Of a stretch of 64,000 nucleotides of DNA, positions 25,637-34,074 are shown in pieces; the stretch's first letter is position 1, and each line of letters begins with the position of its first letter. The DNA is from Massilia antarctica. GTDB taxonomy: Bacteria; Pseudomonadota; Gammaproteobacteria; Burkholderiales; Burkholderiaceae_D. A program made the position numbers and the translations under genes. The notes under the pieces were generated by a model. It did no database searches. It worked only from the letters and a program-made list of their open reading frames with translations, and was not told where the DNA came from. Location: the NCBI RefSeq assembly GCF_015689335.1, contig NZ_CP065053.1, forward strand, positions 124,001 through 188,000. The letters are read 5' to 3'.

Positions 25637-25991
25637 GCCGCTGCCCAAGCGGGCCCAGTCGGCGGTCGCGCTGGCCTACAACAATGGCGACCCGGCGCCC
25701 AAGGTGGTGGCCAAGGGCAAGGGCTTGATTGCCGCCCAGATCATCGAGCGCGCCAAGGATGCCGGCGTGTTCGTGCACGAGTCGAAAGAGCTGGTGGCCC
25801 TGCTGATGGGCGTGGACCTGGACCGCCAGATCCCGCCGGGCCTGTATCGGGCGATTGCGGAACTGCTGGCGTGGCTATATCATATTGAAGCCGCACAAGC
25901 GACAGGTGGCCCCCTGCCCGCCCCGCCGGACGCAGCCCTTTTCATCGACCGACCACAAGAAGCGGCAGACAAAGATGCAATCAACCAATGA
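25629..25991 (+). CDS. FlhB C-terminal domain homologue (FlhX-like)
   Basis: A 120-residue stand-alone copy of the cytoplasmic FlhB domain: RAQSAVALAYNNGDPAPKVV, KGKGLIAAQIIERAKDAGV, HESKELVALLMGVDLDRQIP, then LYRAIAELLAWLYHIE. In full-length FlhB this domain is cut at NPTH and switches export specificity. The membrane part is absent and the NPTH site reads NNGD, so it cannot autocleave in the usual way. The overlap with the FliK-like gene fits a FliK/FlhB-type partnership. It also overlaps the start of ycgR by 17 bases. Confidence 0.85.
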   Translation: MAEPLPKRAQSAVALAYNNGDPAPKVVAKGKGLIAAQIIERAKDAGVFVHESKELVALLMGVDLDRQIPPGLYRAIAELLAWLYHIEAAQATGGPLPAPPDAALFIDRPQEAADKDAINQ

Positions 25992-26733
25992 TTCCGATAT
26001 TGAAAGCTGGCACGACTTTGAAGTCGCCTCGCGCAAGGAAATCATCGCATTATTGCGCGGCATCGGCGAAAAGCGCCAGCTGGTGCGCATGGTCATCCGG
26101 CGCGGCACCGAAGTGTGCGTCTCGGCCATCCTCGATGTCGACCCCGACAACAACACCCTGACCCTGGACGGCTCGGCCGACCCCGAGCAGCACCGCCGCT
26201 TTGCCAATGTCGGCCGGATGGCCTTCGAAACCTCGCTCGACAAGATCCGCATCCTGTTCGCCTCCGAGGAGGTGCACGCCACCACCTTCGAAGACACGCC
26301 GGCGTTTACGATCCCCATCCCCGAGACCCTGATCCGGCTGCAGCGGCGCGAGTTTTACCGCATGGCCACGCCGGTCAGCAACCCGGTGTCGGTGGTGATC
26401 CGCCTGCCGCAGGATGCCGGCGGCGGCACCCACGTGTTTCCGCTGGCCGATATCAGCTGCGGCGGGATCGCCATCCTCGACAACAAACTGGTGCTGGGCA
26501 CCACCATCGGCCAGAGCTACACGGGATGCCGCATCGATTTGCCTGATGTGGGCGCGGTCCAGACCACCCTGATGATCCGCAACTCGGTCGACCTGACCCT
26601 GCTCAACGACAAGACCAACCGCCGCCTCGGCTGCGCTTTTGTGGATATTTCGCGCGGCGGCCTTGCCAGCGTGCAAAAGTACATCACCAAGCTCGAGCGC
26701 GAACGGAATGCGCGCCTGGCCGGCCTGGGCTGA
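25975..26733 (+). CDS. ycgR: Flagellar brake protein, PilZ domain (c-di-GMP receptor)
   Basis: A 252-residue protein. The N-terminal YcgR domain (SRKEIIALLRGIGEKRQLVR) is followed by a PilZ domain with both c-di-GMP motifs: RREFYR, with the RxxxR arginines at 125 and 129, and DxSxxG at 159-164 (DISCGG). Family members bind c-di-GMP and act on the motor or switch to slow swimming. The start is ATG 25975; the frame is open further upstream but lies inside the FlhB-like gene. The diguanylate cyclase at 2740 could supply the ligand. Confidence 0.94.
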   Translation: MQSTNDSDIESWHDFEVASRKEIIALLRGIGEKRQLVRMVIRRGTEVCVSAILDVDPDNNTLTLDGSADPEQHRRFANVGRMAFETSLDKIRILFASEEVHATTFEDTPAFTIPIPETLIRLQRREFYRMATPVSNPVSVVIRLPQDAGGGTHVFPLADISCGGIAILDNKLVLGTTIGQSYTGCRIDLPDVGAVQTTLMIRNSVDLTLLNDKTNRRLGCAFVDISRGGLASVQKYITKLERERNARLAGLG

Positions 26734-26742
26734 TCCGGTTGG

Positions 26743-26776
26743 TTCGCTAAGTCAATTTATTCGCTGAGTCAATTCC
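26743..26776 (+). repeat. Short 17-base tandem repeat after ycgR
   Basis: TTCGCTAAGTCAATTTA (26743-26759) is followed at once by TTCGCTGAGTCAATTCC (26760-26776). No promoter or terminator is evident in the 26734-26906 gap. Confidence 0.5.
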
Positions 26777-26906
26777 TTCGGTCAGGCAAACTATCCGGAC
26801 GGCAGCAGCGCAATTGAGCGCAGGCCAAGAGCGTGCCGATAGCCCGGCATGGCTCAGCCCGAAGGGGTATGTTTCAAGTTCACCGCGCACTTTTCGGAGA
26901 ATGATG

Positions 26907-28064
26907 ATGAAACGTACACTCGGGCTGTCAGCGACCTTGGGGCTACTGGTCGCCTGTTCCACCCCCTACCGCACGCCCGTGCTGGATTCGACGCCGGCCA
27001 CCCTGCCAACCTTCGCCGGCGTGGCCAAGCTGCTCACCCCGGAACGCGCGCTCGACGTGCTGCTGGTGCACGGCATCTGCACCCAGGACGAGAGTTGGGC
27101 CACGGAATCGGTGACCCAGCTGTACACCAGCCTGGGCGGCGATTCGGCCCAGGTGGCGCTGTCCGCGACCACGGTGGCCGATACCGGCATCGTGGTGTAC
27201 CGCCAGAGCTTGCCGCTGGCGGCCGGCGCGCTCAATGTCAACGCGATCCTGTGGTCGCCCCTGACCACGCCGCTCAAGGCCGGGCTGTGCTATGACCAGA
27301 GCAACAAGTCAGGCTTTTGCCCGTCGGACCAGGCCGCCAACGCCTATCCCTACAAGCGCGCCACCTTCAACCGGACCTTGAAGGACAAGCTGCTCGACGA
27401 TTGCCTGGCCGACGCCGTGATTTACCAGGGCAAGTCGCGCCAGGCGATCAGCCAGCGCATGCAGGCGGCCATCCTGCAGTCGGTGGGAGCGGGTGGCGGC
27501 AGCGGCCGGCCGCTGGTGCCGGCCGGCGGCGAGGTGCCGCCGGCGCCCATCCCGCTGGTGCTCATCACCGATAGCCTGGACAGCAAAGTGACCTTCGACG
27601 CCCTGTTCAAGCTGGCCGGCACGCCGGAGCAGTCGGCGGCGGCGCTGCAAGTGTTCAATCGCACGTCCTTGGTGTTCATGCGCGCCAACCAGTTGCCGCT
27701 GCTCAGGCTGGCCGAAATGGATCTGGACGGCTCGATGGCGCCGCCGGGGCCGGACGACTTTCCGGCCGATCCGATCCAGGCCCTGATCGCGCAGCGCAAC
27801 GTCCAAGGCCTCGGCAAGCCGACCGATGTGCCGACCGTGGTGGCGTTCACCGATCCCAACGATGTGCTCGGGTACACTCTGGTGAAGAGCCCGTTCGGCG
27901 CGCGCGCGACGTATCCGATCATCGATGTGGTGGTGTCGAACGCGCCCACCTACTTCGGGCTGATTGAACTGCCGACCAGCGCACACACGGATTACCCGCG
28001 CAACGAGGCGGTGCGGCGCATGATCGCCTGCGGCGAGCCAGCGCTGGAAGGGTGCGGAAACTGA
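26907..28064 (+). CDS. Predicted lipoprotein with an alpha/beta-hydrolase-like start, unknown function
   Basis: A 385-residue protein. MKRTLGLSATLGLLVACSTP is a lipoprotein signal peptide with the lipobox LVAC. After it, LDVLLVHGICTQDESW looks like the first strand and oxyanion region of an alpha/beta hydrolase (LVHG). A typical nucleophile G-x-S-x-G is not evident, so activity is uncertain. The start is the third of three consecutive ATGs; it lies 6 bases after GGAGA (26896-26900). A perfect hairpin follows the stop. I do not recognise the family beyond this. Confidence 0.72.
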   Translation: MKRTLGLSATLGLLVACSTPYRTPVLDSTPATLPTFAGVAKLLTPERALDVLLVHGICTQDESWATESVTQLYTSLGGDSAQVALSATTVADTGIVVYRQSLPLAAGALNVNAILWSPLTTPLKAGLCYDQSNKSGFCPSDQAANAYPYKRATFNRTLKDKLLDDCLADAVIYQGKSRQAISQRMQAAILQSVGAGGGSGRPLVPAGGEVPPAPIPLVLITDSLDSKVTFDALFKLAGTPEQSAAALQVFNRTSLVFMRANQLPLLRLAEMDLDGSMAPPGPDDFPADPIQALIAQRNVQGLGKPTDVPTVVAFTDPNDVLGYTLVKSPFGARATYPIIDVVVSNAPTYFGLIELPTSAHTDYPRNEAVRRMIACGEPALEGCGN

Positions 28065-28073
28065 CGGCGGGAC

Positions 28074-28095
28074 AGGCTGGCGCTTGCGCCAGCCT
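28074..28095 (+). terminator. Perfect 10-base-arm hairpin
   Basis: AGGCTGGCGC, TT, GCGCCAGCCT, ten bases after the lipoprotein stop. No strong T-run follows on this strand, so termination may be Rho-assisted or the element may act as a bidirectional end between convergent genes. Confidence 0.6.
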
Positions 28096-28203
28096 CATTG
28101 ACTTATTCAAGTTTGTATCTTGCAAACGCCGCTAACTGGCACGGCCTCGGCGTTGACCGGATTGCCGGGCTTCCCGCGATGTCGTGATCGTGCCGCGGCG
28201 CTC

Positions 28204-29043
28204 TCAATCTGACCAGCCGTCTTTCAAAGCCAGCGTGCCTTTCGACCCCAATATTCTGTTAACTTCCTGACGTGTGGCGCTGGCATTGCCGTCCGCCGAG
28301 CCACCAAGCGTCCGTATTGTTTCCGACGCCTGGCTGCCGCTGGCCGCAACATTCAAGGTCTGTAGCGCAATGCGAACGCCCTTGGCTGGAAGACCGGGCA
28401 CGAAGCCGATGCCGGCCGCAAGCACACTGACGGCCACGCTACCAGCCACCGCAACCTCGGCCTCGCTCCGCCCCCGGTTCCGCAATTCCAACATGAGCTC
28501 CTCGACTGCCTCGTTGCCCGTGGTAGCGATTGCGTACGCCGCGTCAGTGGCTCTTTTCATCGATTCGACAGGCTTGGTTGGATCAAACTTGTTCGCGACG
28601 TCCTTCATGACAGCCACACCCAAGCTGCGTTTATCCGCCGCCGTCAATTCTTCCACTCCGCCAATCACCTTGACAGTGCCTGAAGCAATTTGCACGTCTT
28701 TCCTAACCCGGTCGGCGATCGCATGCATCTCTTCTTGTGTAATCGCATTGGCATCCTTGGCAACATCCACGGTGTTTTTGACCACCTTTTTCATTTGCTC
28801 AAATTTGCGTTCGACGCCCTCGGCTACCGGGTTGCGGCTGCTGTCGCGGTGAATAGCGATGGTCACCCGTTGCAAGCGCTCATTGCCAGTGCCCGCCTGT
28901 GCGACCCGAAAAGGCGGCTTCGTCGGCGCGTCAGAATGCGGTGGCGGCAATGGCTCCTTCGGCTTCATCTTATCCGCTACTCGGTCAAGCACGACGCCGC
29001 CGACAAAAATGCTGATCTTATTTATCGGGACTCTACCTGCCAT
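28204..29043 (-). CDS. Hypothetical protein with one central hydrophobic segment
   Basis: A 279-residue protein I do not recognise. The first 50 residues are basic and proline-rich. The middle is charged and helical (KFEQMKKVVKNTVDVAKDA). There is a glycine/alanine-rich hydrophobic stretch at about 205-225 (VAVAGSVAVSVLAAGIGFVP). No export signal. Base composition is a little lower in GC than the flagellar genes. It could be an effector-like or structural protein. It converges with the upstream lipoprotein gene. Confidence 0.6.
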   Translation of the reverse strand: MAGRVPINKISIFVGGVVLDRVADKMKPKEPLPPPHSDAPTKPPFRVAQAGTGNERLQRVTIAIHRDSSRNPVAEGVERKFEQMKKVVKNTVDVAKDANAITQEEMHAIADRVRKDVQIASGTVKVIGGVEELTAADKRSLGVAVMKDVANKFDPTKPVESMKRATDAAYAIATTGNEAVEELMLELRNRGRSEAEVAVAGSVAVSVLAAGIGFVPGLPAKGVRIALQTLNVAASGSQASETIRTLGGSADGNASATRQEVNRILGSKGTLALKDGWSD

Positions 29044-29234
29044 GGATGTTCCTTTCGTTTGCTGGAAAAATCAGCAGCCGCTTTGTCAGTGGCGCCCCCT
29101 TCCTGAGTGGCATGCATCAAGAAAAAGTTCTCAATTCCCGGAAATTTAATGCTTGCCCTGAGGGTGGGAGCGCGCGGCCTATCCGATCACCGATGGGTGT
29201 CGTAGGCTGCAAGCCGTGCGATACAAGGCTTGGC

Positions 29235-29336
29235 GCGACCTGGTGCGCTCGTACAGCCAGCCGAGAAACATCCCGATGAGCACGGCGTCGACATATTGAT
29301 ACATATTCATGTGCGCAAAGCCGAACAGCCCGGCCG
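29235..29336 (-). pseudogene. 102-base remnant of the CPBP protease gene
   Basis: Bases 29235-29336 match 31018-31119 with four mismatches by eye, in the same orientation. The matching part of the intact gene encodes the FAHMNIYQYVGAVLIGMFLG region. The fragment is alone, without start or catalytic core. The rest of the 29044-29380 gap shows no gene. Confidence 0.85.
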
Positions 29337-29380
29337 GCACCAAACGGGAGCAATATGCTTACCGGAACGGGAAAGGGATT

Positions 29381-29953
29381 CTACTTGGGCGACACCTTGG
29401 CCAGCGCTGGCCAATCACGCTCGGCCTTCATTCCGAAATGCGAGAGCACGGTCTCAATGGTAGGGACCAAAGACGATGGTCGCATTTTGGTAGTCCCGTT
29501 CCACTCGACCTGACCGCACTGGAAGCAAATCCGCATTGTGCTCGTTAGCACTTTTCCTTGATAAAATGCAATGGTATGGTGAGGTTCGAAAACGCAAGCA
29601 GGCTCACCGTTCTGAGTGGCGGCTGGCATCTTTCTAATCGCCGTAAGGAAGTTTTTCCGCTCAATAGCACTGAGCTCATGCGAGATATAGATCGTTGGTG
29701 TATACCCGACAGGGCGCTGGGGCTGGGTGTCGGGATCCAAGACGTCGTCCACATTGGAATGCTCGCTCACGACAATACGGTCGGCGCTTCGCAAAGCAGT
29801 TTCCAAGGCTGCAACATATTGCCGGCCATCGCCGCTCTCCTCGATCACTCTCGGTGACTCGGGATACTGCTCAGATGGATCACTCGTAGCGACCTGCTTG
29901 TGACAGCCCACGCAGAGCAGTGCTGATAAAATCGCTAATCTCGTGCCGGCCAT
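29381..29953 (-). CDS. Predicted lipoprotein, unknown function
   Basis: A 190-residue protein. MAGTRLAILSALLCVGCHKQ is a lipoprotein signal with the lipobox CVGC. The mature part has a pair of cysteines (CFQCGQ) late in the chain and no recognised domain. Its first 19 bases overlap the end of the small membrane-protein gene upstream, so the two are probably co-transcribed. The product likely sits on a membrane facing the periplasm. Confidence 0.7.
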   Translation of the reverse strand: MAGTRLAILSALLCVGCHKQVATSDPSEQYPESPRVIEESGDGRQYVAALETALRSADRIVVSEHSNVDDVLDPDTQPQRPVGYTPTIYISHELSAIERKNFLTAIRKMPAATQNGEPACVFEPHHTIAFYQGKVLTSTMRICFQCGQVEWNGTTKMRPSSLVPTIETVLSHFGMKAERDWPALAKVSPK

Positions 29954-30249
29954 CGATATCCATTAAGCAATAATAAGTGGCGACAGCGAAAGTAATAGCC
30001 GAATCCGAAAAGAATCGCCCCCACCGCCAGAAAACCAATAATCCAAGGGCCGTAACCCGGAAAGGCACGGTTAATTAACCAAGACAGCCCACAGCCCACC
30101 ACGGGTAAAAATACCAGACCTGGAAGAAGCGTCGTTCCGCTAGCAGTGCCGCCGCTTCGCATGGCTTCAACAGCTTTCCCCATGGCGCCGGCTATGTCAA
30201 GCACGAGTGACGCGGCGGCAAGAAGAATGGTAATGGCGAGATAGGACAA
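29935..30249 (-). CDS. Small membrane protein, unknown function
   Basis: A 104-residue protein with hydrophobic segments at the N-terminus (MSYLAITILLAAASLVLDIA), in the middle (LLPGLVFLPVVGCGLSWLI) and near the end (PWIIGFLAVGAILFGFGYYF). The stop overlaps the start of the lipoprotein gene. No family recognised. The 30250-30478 gap upstream has no gene; it contains a short GGAT run. Confidence 0.65.
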   Translation of the reverse strand: MSYLAITILLAAASLVLDIAGAMGKAVEAMRSGGTASGTTLLPGLVFLPVVGCGLSWLINRAFPGYGPWIIGFLAVGAILFGFGYYFRCRHLLLLNGYRWPARD

Positions 30250-30478
30250 TTTGAAATCTCATGTAAGGATTTAAAGGAAACAGAGATAAAGCGAAAAATA
30301 CCCCACCAAGGGATGGATGGATGGAACGTCCACCCGCCGGTTTCGCTCCGAAATTGCCTCGACGGGCTGGCATTGTAGCTATCAAATGACCGCTCGTGGC
30401 AGGATGCAGGCCTCATGCCGAACTGGCCGTTCTCGCCTCCCAAGGCCGCCTTAACCGGTTGACGCAGGCACTTCCCGT

Positions 30479-30790
30479 TCAAACCCGGTTAGCAAGTTCG
30501 CCGGCAATGCCCGCGATCCGCTGTTTGAGCGAAACCACCTCCGTGAACTCGGCACGCTCGACCGGCTCGTCCCAGTTGCCATCCCTCACCAGCATGAGCA
30601 AAAAATAGCCATGCTCATCGAACGAGGGAGTCCAGCCGACGTCCAGCACCAGGTCGTGGCCGTAGACAATCTGCAGCAGGTCTTCCTTGAGATAGTCGGC
30701 ATGCTGCGCCGCATCGAACGCATCGGGAAGAAAAGAGATGTCGTCGAACACGACCACGCCCTGCCCGATATCGATATTCCAAAACATCAT
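30479..30790 (-). CDS. Small acidic protein, unknown function (immunity-like size)
   Basis: A 103-residue acidic protein beginning MMFWNIDIGQGVVVFDDISF. It is cytoplasmic, without signal or membrane segment. Size and composition resemble small immunity or DUF proteins, but no partner toxin is visible. It lies 30 bases downstream of the CPBP protease gene on the same strand, so they may share a transcript. The start may also be the second ATG (30787). Confidence 0.55.
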   Translation of the reverse strand: MMFWNIDIGQGVVVFDDISFLPDAFDAAQHADYLKEDLLQIVYGHDLVLDVGWTPSFDEHGYFLLMLVRDGNWDEPVERAEFTEVVSLKQRIAGIAGELANRV

Positions 30791-30820
30791 TGCCTTTCAG
30801 TGAACAATCGCTCTTCCCGC

Positions 30821-31633
30821 TCACCTGCCGCGCTGCGCGGCCGGGGCGTGCAATGTACGGTACAACATGGCCGCCCCCGCTAGCCCCAACAGAATCGCCG
30901 TCAGCCATGACAAGGATGCGAACGTCGGAAAACCCTGGTCCACCTTGCCTGCGTCGCTCAACGCCTGGGTGACGCACACGGTGTTGTACGCGGCATGGAG
31001 CCCGATGCAGGGTAGCAGCGACCTGGTGCGCTCATACAGCCAGCCGAGAAACATCCCGATGAGCACGGCGCCGACATATTGATAGATATTCATGTGCGCA
31101 AAGCCGAACAACCCGGCCGAAGCCAGGATGGCTCCCCATTTCGGATATTGCCCCAGAAAGCTGCGCAAGATGATTCCGCGAAATAGCATTTCTTCCAGCA
31201 CCGGGGCCAGAACGCAGATCGCCACGACCATTCCCACGCTGTCGGCCTTCATGCCGGCAAACAGGGCTTGCTCCTGTAACGTCATGGGAAACTGCATCAG
31301 CATCGCCGCATCGAGCATGGACAGGGACATGAAGATCACGGGGAGCGTCAGGGCGACTGCGGGAAAGACCACCAGCACGATGGCGCTTGCGGAGGCCGAC
31401 GACGAGTGAAACAGCTCGCGGTAGGTCAAGCCTTTGTAGTGCATCACCACGGTAAAGACAACCCCATTGCCGAGCACCATGATCATGCCGGTCAAGTCGC
31501 GCGGCTCCATCGCCAACACGCCGCGCACGTCGTACAGCGCCGCGCCCACCAGATACTCGGCCATGTACAGCGCGACGAATAGCATCAGCGCTTCCAGCGC
31601 ATTCGGGAAAGTCTCGTTTTTCTTATCCATCAA
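30821..31633 (-). CDS. CPBP-family intramembrane metalloprotease
   Basis: A 270-residue membrane protein with several hydrophobic helices and the CPBP (Abi/Rce1-like) motifs: LEEMLFRG (EExxxR), FGFAHMN (FxxxH) and a late HAAYN. Family members are intramembrane glutamate proteases or have roles in bacteriocin immunity and maturation. No bacteriocin genes are evident beside it. A 102-base piece of this gene is repeated at 29235. It faces fliE across a 139-base gap that holds no gene. Confidence 0.88.
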   Translation of the reverse strand: MMDKKNETFPNALEALMLFVALYMAEYLVGAALYDVRGVLAMEPRDLTGMIMVLGNGVVFTVVMHYKGLTYRELFHSSSASASAIVLVVFPAVALTLPVIFMSLSMLDAAMLMQFPMTLQEQALFAGMKADSVGMVVAICVLAPVLEEMLFRGIILRSFLGQYPKWGAILASAGLFGFAHMNIYQYVGAVLIGMFLGWLYERTRSLLPCIGLHAAYNTVCVTQALSDAGKVDQGFPTFASLSWLTAILLGLAGAAMLYRTLHAPAAQRGR

Positions 31634-31772
31634 TCAGCAATCATGCGTTCGCGGCCGTGAGCCGCGCAAAGGCAAGAGTAAACGTGATTTTCGGAATTAT
31701 TACAAGAAAGAAATTTCAACAATACGGCTGTCGTCCCTGGCGAACGCAGGGGAAACGAAACAGCGGCCGCGC

Positions 31773-32123
31773 TTACACCTGCATATTCATGATCTCGTGA
31801 TACGCCGACACCAGCTTGTTCCTCACTTGCACGCTTGCCTGAAAGCCAATACTGGCCTTCTGCATCGAAATCATCACATCCGACAAACTCACCTTGTCGT
31901 CGCCCATGGTAAACGCCTTGCCCTGCCCGTCGGCCTTGATCTGGGCTTCGCTGACCTGGGCGATGGACGACTTGAGCGCATCGGCGAAGTCGACCTTGCC
32001 GACATCCGGCTCGGGCGTGACCTTGACCGCCGGCCCGACGCCCCCGGCCGGGCGCGTCGCCGCCGCCTTGAGCTGGGCCATCATGGCTTCGATCCGGTCC
32101 GATCCGATTCCGTTCACGTTCAT
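31773..32123 (-). CDS. fliE: Flagellar hook-basal body complex protein FliE
   Basis: A 116-residue adapter joining the MS ring to the rod. It has the family C-terminus VSLSDVMISMQKASIGFQAS, VRNKLVSAYHEIMNMQV. The start at 32123 (MNVNGIGSDRIEAMM) has AGAGGAAA upstream; the frame is open beyond it but that part is not FliE-like. It is transcribed divergently from fliF, the usual arrangement in this group. Confidence 0.95.
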   Translation of the reverse strand: MNVNGIGSDRIEAMMAQLKAAATRPAGGVGPAVKVTPEPDVGKVDFADALKSSIAQVSEAQIKADGQGKAFTMGDDKVSLSDVMISMQKASIGFQASVQVRNKLVSAYHEIMNMQV

Positions 32124-32294
32124 GTCGTTTCCTCTGTTCACACTGGCGGGCGCTTGCTTGCCCCATCCCGCGAGTACAATATGTATACCAGCGAAGTCAG
32201 GGTGCCAGAATAGCACCCGGGTGGCGCGCCGGCCCCGCGAGCAGGGGCCAAAAGCGCGCTCTGTTCGATGCTTTGAGCGGGGGCCCCGCCCCAC

Positions 32295-32345
32295 ATAATG
32301 GAGTCTGAGCCCCAGCCTTTGCGCAGGTTTGGGAAATTCCTACCA
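32295..32345 (-). repeat. Degenerate copy of the GGGGTCAGAC-type dispersed element
   Basis: Between fliE and fliF, GGAGTCTGAGCCCC (32301-32314) is the complement of a GGGG(C)TCAGACTCC sequence akin to the repeat at 13215, followed by TTTGGGAAATTCC. It lies just upstream of the fliF start. Confidence 0.4.
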
Positions 32346-32376
32346 GTTTGGGCCTAGCCCGTCGGACACCCCCACC

Positions 32377-34074
32377 ATGGCAGCTGCAACCGCAGAAGAA
32401 CTCGTCGATATCCCCCAGGACACGCCGCCCCCCACGTTCCTGCAGTCTCCGCTCGGGAAAAATTTCCTGCGCGGGGGCGGCATCGCGGCGGTGCTGGCCT
32501 TGATGCTCGGCATCTGGCTGTGGAGCCAGCGTACCGAATACGGCATCTTGTTTACCAATGTCAGCGACAAGGATGGCGGCGCCATCATGGCCTCGCTCGA
32601 CCAGATGGCCGTGCCTTACAAGTTTTCGGATGGCGGCGCCTCCATCATGGTGCCCAACGAACAGGTGCACGCCATCCGCCTCAAGCTGGCCGCGCAAGGC
32701 TTGCCCAAGGGCGGCACGGTCGGCTTCGAGCTGATGGAAAACCAGAAACTGGGCGTGTCCCAGTTCCACGAACAAATCAATTACCAGCGCTCGCTCGAAG
32801 GCGAACTGGCGCGCTCGATCGAATCGATCGCCGCCGTCAGCTCGGCGCGCGTGCACCTGGCGCTGCCGAAACCGTCGGTGTTCGTGCGCGAGCAGCAAAA
32901 GCCGACCGCGTCGGTGTTGCTGAATCTACAAACCGGCAGGGTCATCGACCAGGCCCAGGTCAACGCCATCGTCCACCTGCTGGCATCGAGCGTGTCGGAA
33001 TTGCCCGTCTCGAACGTGACCGTGGTCGACCAGAACGGCAACCTGCTGTCCGATCCCGATAAATCGGGCAATGCGCGCAAGCTCGATCCGAACCAGCTCA
33101 AGTACGTGGAAGCGGTCCAGAAAAACATCATCAAGCAGGTCGAGTCCTTGATCACGCCGCTGGTCGGCCCCGGCAATGTGCGCGCCGAAGCGACCGCCGA
33201 CATCGACTTCGCCCAGGTCGACACGGCCGCCGAAGTCTACAAGCCGAACTCGCCGCCGGAGCCGCAATCGATCCGCAGCCAGCAAACCTCGGAAGCGAAC
33301 GGCCCCGGCACCGCCAACCCGTCCGGCGTGCCGGGCGCGCTCTCCAACCAGCCTCCGGGCCTGGCCACGGCACCCCTGAGCGCCACCGGCGCGCCCGCCA
33401 CGGCGCCGCTCGCCAGCACCGGCCCGACGCGCAAGGACACCACCACCAATTTTGAAGTCGACAAGACCGTGCGCTACGAGCAGCGTCCGATGGGCCTGGT
33501 CAAGCGCCTGACCGTCGGCGTGCTGGTCAACCACCGGCGCTCGGTCGATGCCAAGACCGGCCGGGTCACGGTCACCCCGCTTTCGCCCGACCTAGTGGCC
33601 AAGATCAACGAGCTGGTCAAGCAAGCCATGGGTTACTCCAAGGAGCGCGGCGATACGCTCAACGTCACCAATGCCGCCTTCGATGGCGTGGACAAGCCGG
33701 ACCTCCCGGCCGTCACGCTCGACTGGTGGCGCGATCCGGCCAACCTGCCGCTGGCCAAGGATGTCGCCAAGTATCTGTTCGTGTTCGCGGTCATTGCCTT
33801 CCTCTACTTCCGCCTGCTGCGCCCGATGCTGCGCCCGGTGCTGACCAAGTTCGACAAGGCCCACGAATTGCCGCCCGAGCCGGTCCCGACCGCGGAAGAA
33901 AAGGCCGAAGAGGCCGCCAGCGCCGAAGCCGCCCAGCAGGAAGCCGAAGCCCAGGCCGAATCGCAGCAGGACCACAGCTACCGGGCCAACCTGGCGCTGG
34001 CCAAGAAACTGGCGCAGGAAGATCCGCGCATCGTCGCAAACGTCATCAAGGCATGGGTAGGTACAAATGAATGA
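32377..34074 (+). CDS. fliF: Flagellar MS-ring protein FliF
   Basis: A 565-residue inner-membrane protein forming the MS ring. Transmembrane segments are near the N-terminus (GGGIAAVLALMLGIWLWSQ) and near residue 470 (YLFVFAVIAFLYFRLLRPML), with the periplasmic ring-building domains between them. The C-terminal cytoplasmic tail that binds FliG ends NVIKAWVGTNE. ATG 32377 (MAAATAEELVDIP) is chosen; a TTG-initiated extension to 32329 falls in repeat-like sequence. The gene overlaps fliG by 8 bases and opens the fliF-fliR run. Confidence 0.96.
   Translation: MAAATAEELVDIPQDTPPPTFLQSPLGKNFLRGGGIAAVLALMLGIWLWSQRTEYGILFTNVSDKDGGAIMASLDQMAVPYKFSDGGASIMVPNEQVHAIRLKLAAQGLPKGGTVGFELMENQKLGVSQFHEQINYQRSLEGELARSIESIAAVSSARVHLALPKPSVFVREQQKPTASVLLNLQTGRVIDQAQVNAIVHLLASSVSELPVSNVTVVDQNGNLLSDPDKSGNARKLDPNQLKYVEAVQKNIIKQVESLITPLVGPGNVRAEATADIDFAQVDTAAEVYKPNSPPEPQSIRSQQTSEANGPGTANPSGVPGALSNQPPGLATAPLSATGAPATAPLASTGPTRKDTTTNFEVDKTVRYEQRPMGLVKRLTVGVLVNHRRSVDAKTGRVTVTPLSPDLVAKINELVKQAMGYSKERGDTLNVTNAAFDGVDKPDLPAVTLDWWRDPANLPLAKDVAKYLFVFAVIAFLYFRLLRPMLRPVLTKFDKAHELPPEPVPTAEEKAEEAASAEAAQQEAEAQAESQQDHSYRANLALAKKLAQEDPRIVANVIKAWVGTNE

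Noticed and set aside
30192..30482. A 96-codon minus-strand frame upstream of the small membrane protein gene.
   Set aside because: Composition and the lack of start signals suggest intergenic repeat-like sequence, not a gene.
32144..32157. A sigma54-like sequence TGGCGGGCGCTTGC between fliE and fliF.
   Set aside because: The GG and GC are 9 bases apart instead of 10, and betaproteobacterial flagellar genes of this group are not usually sigma54-dependent.
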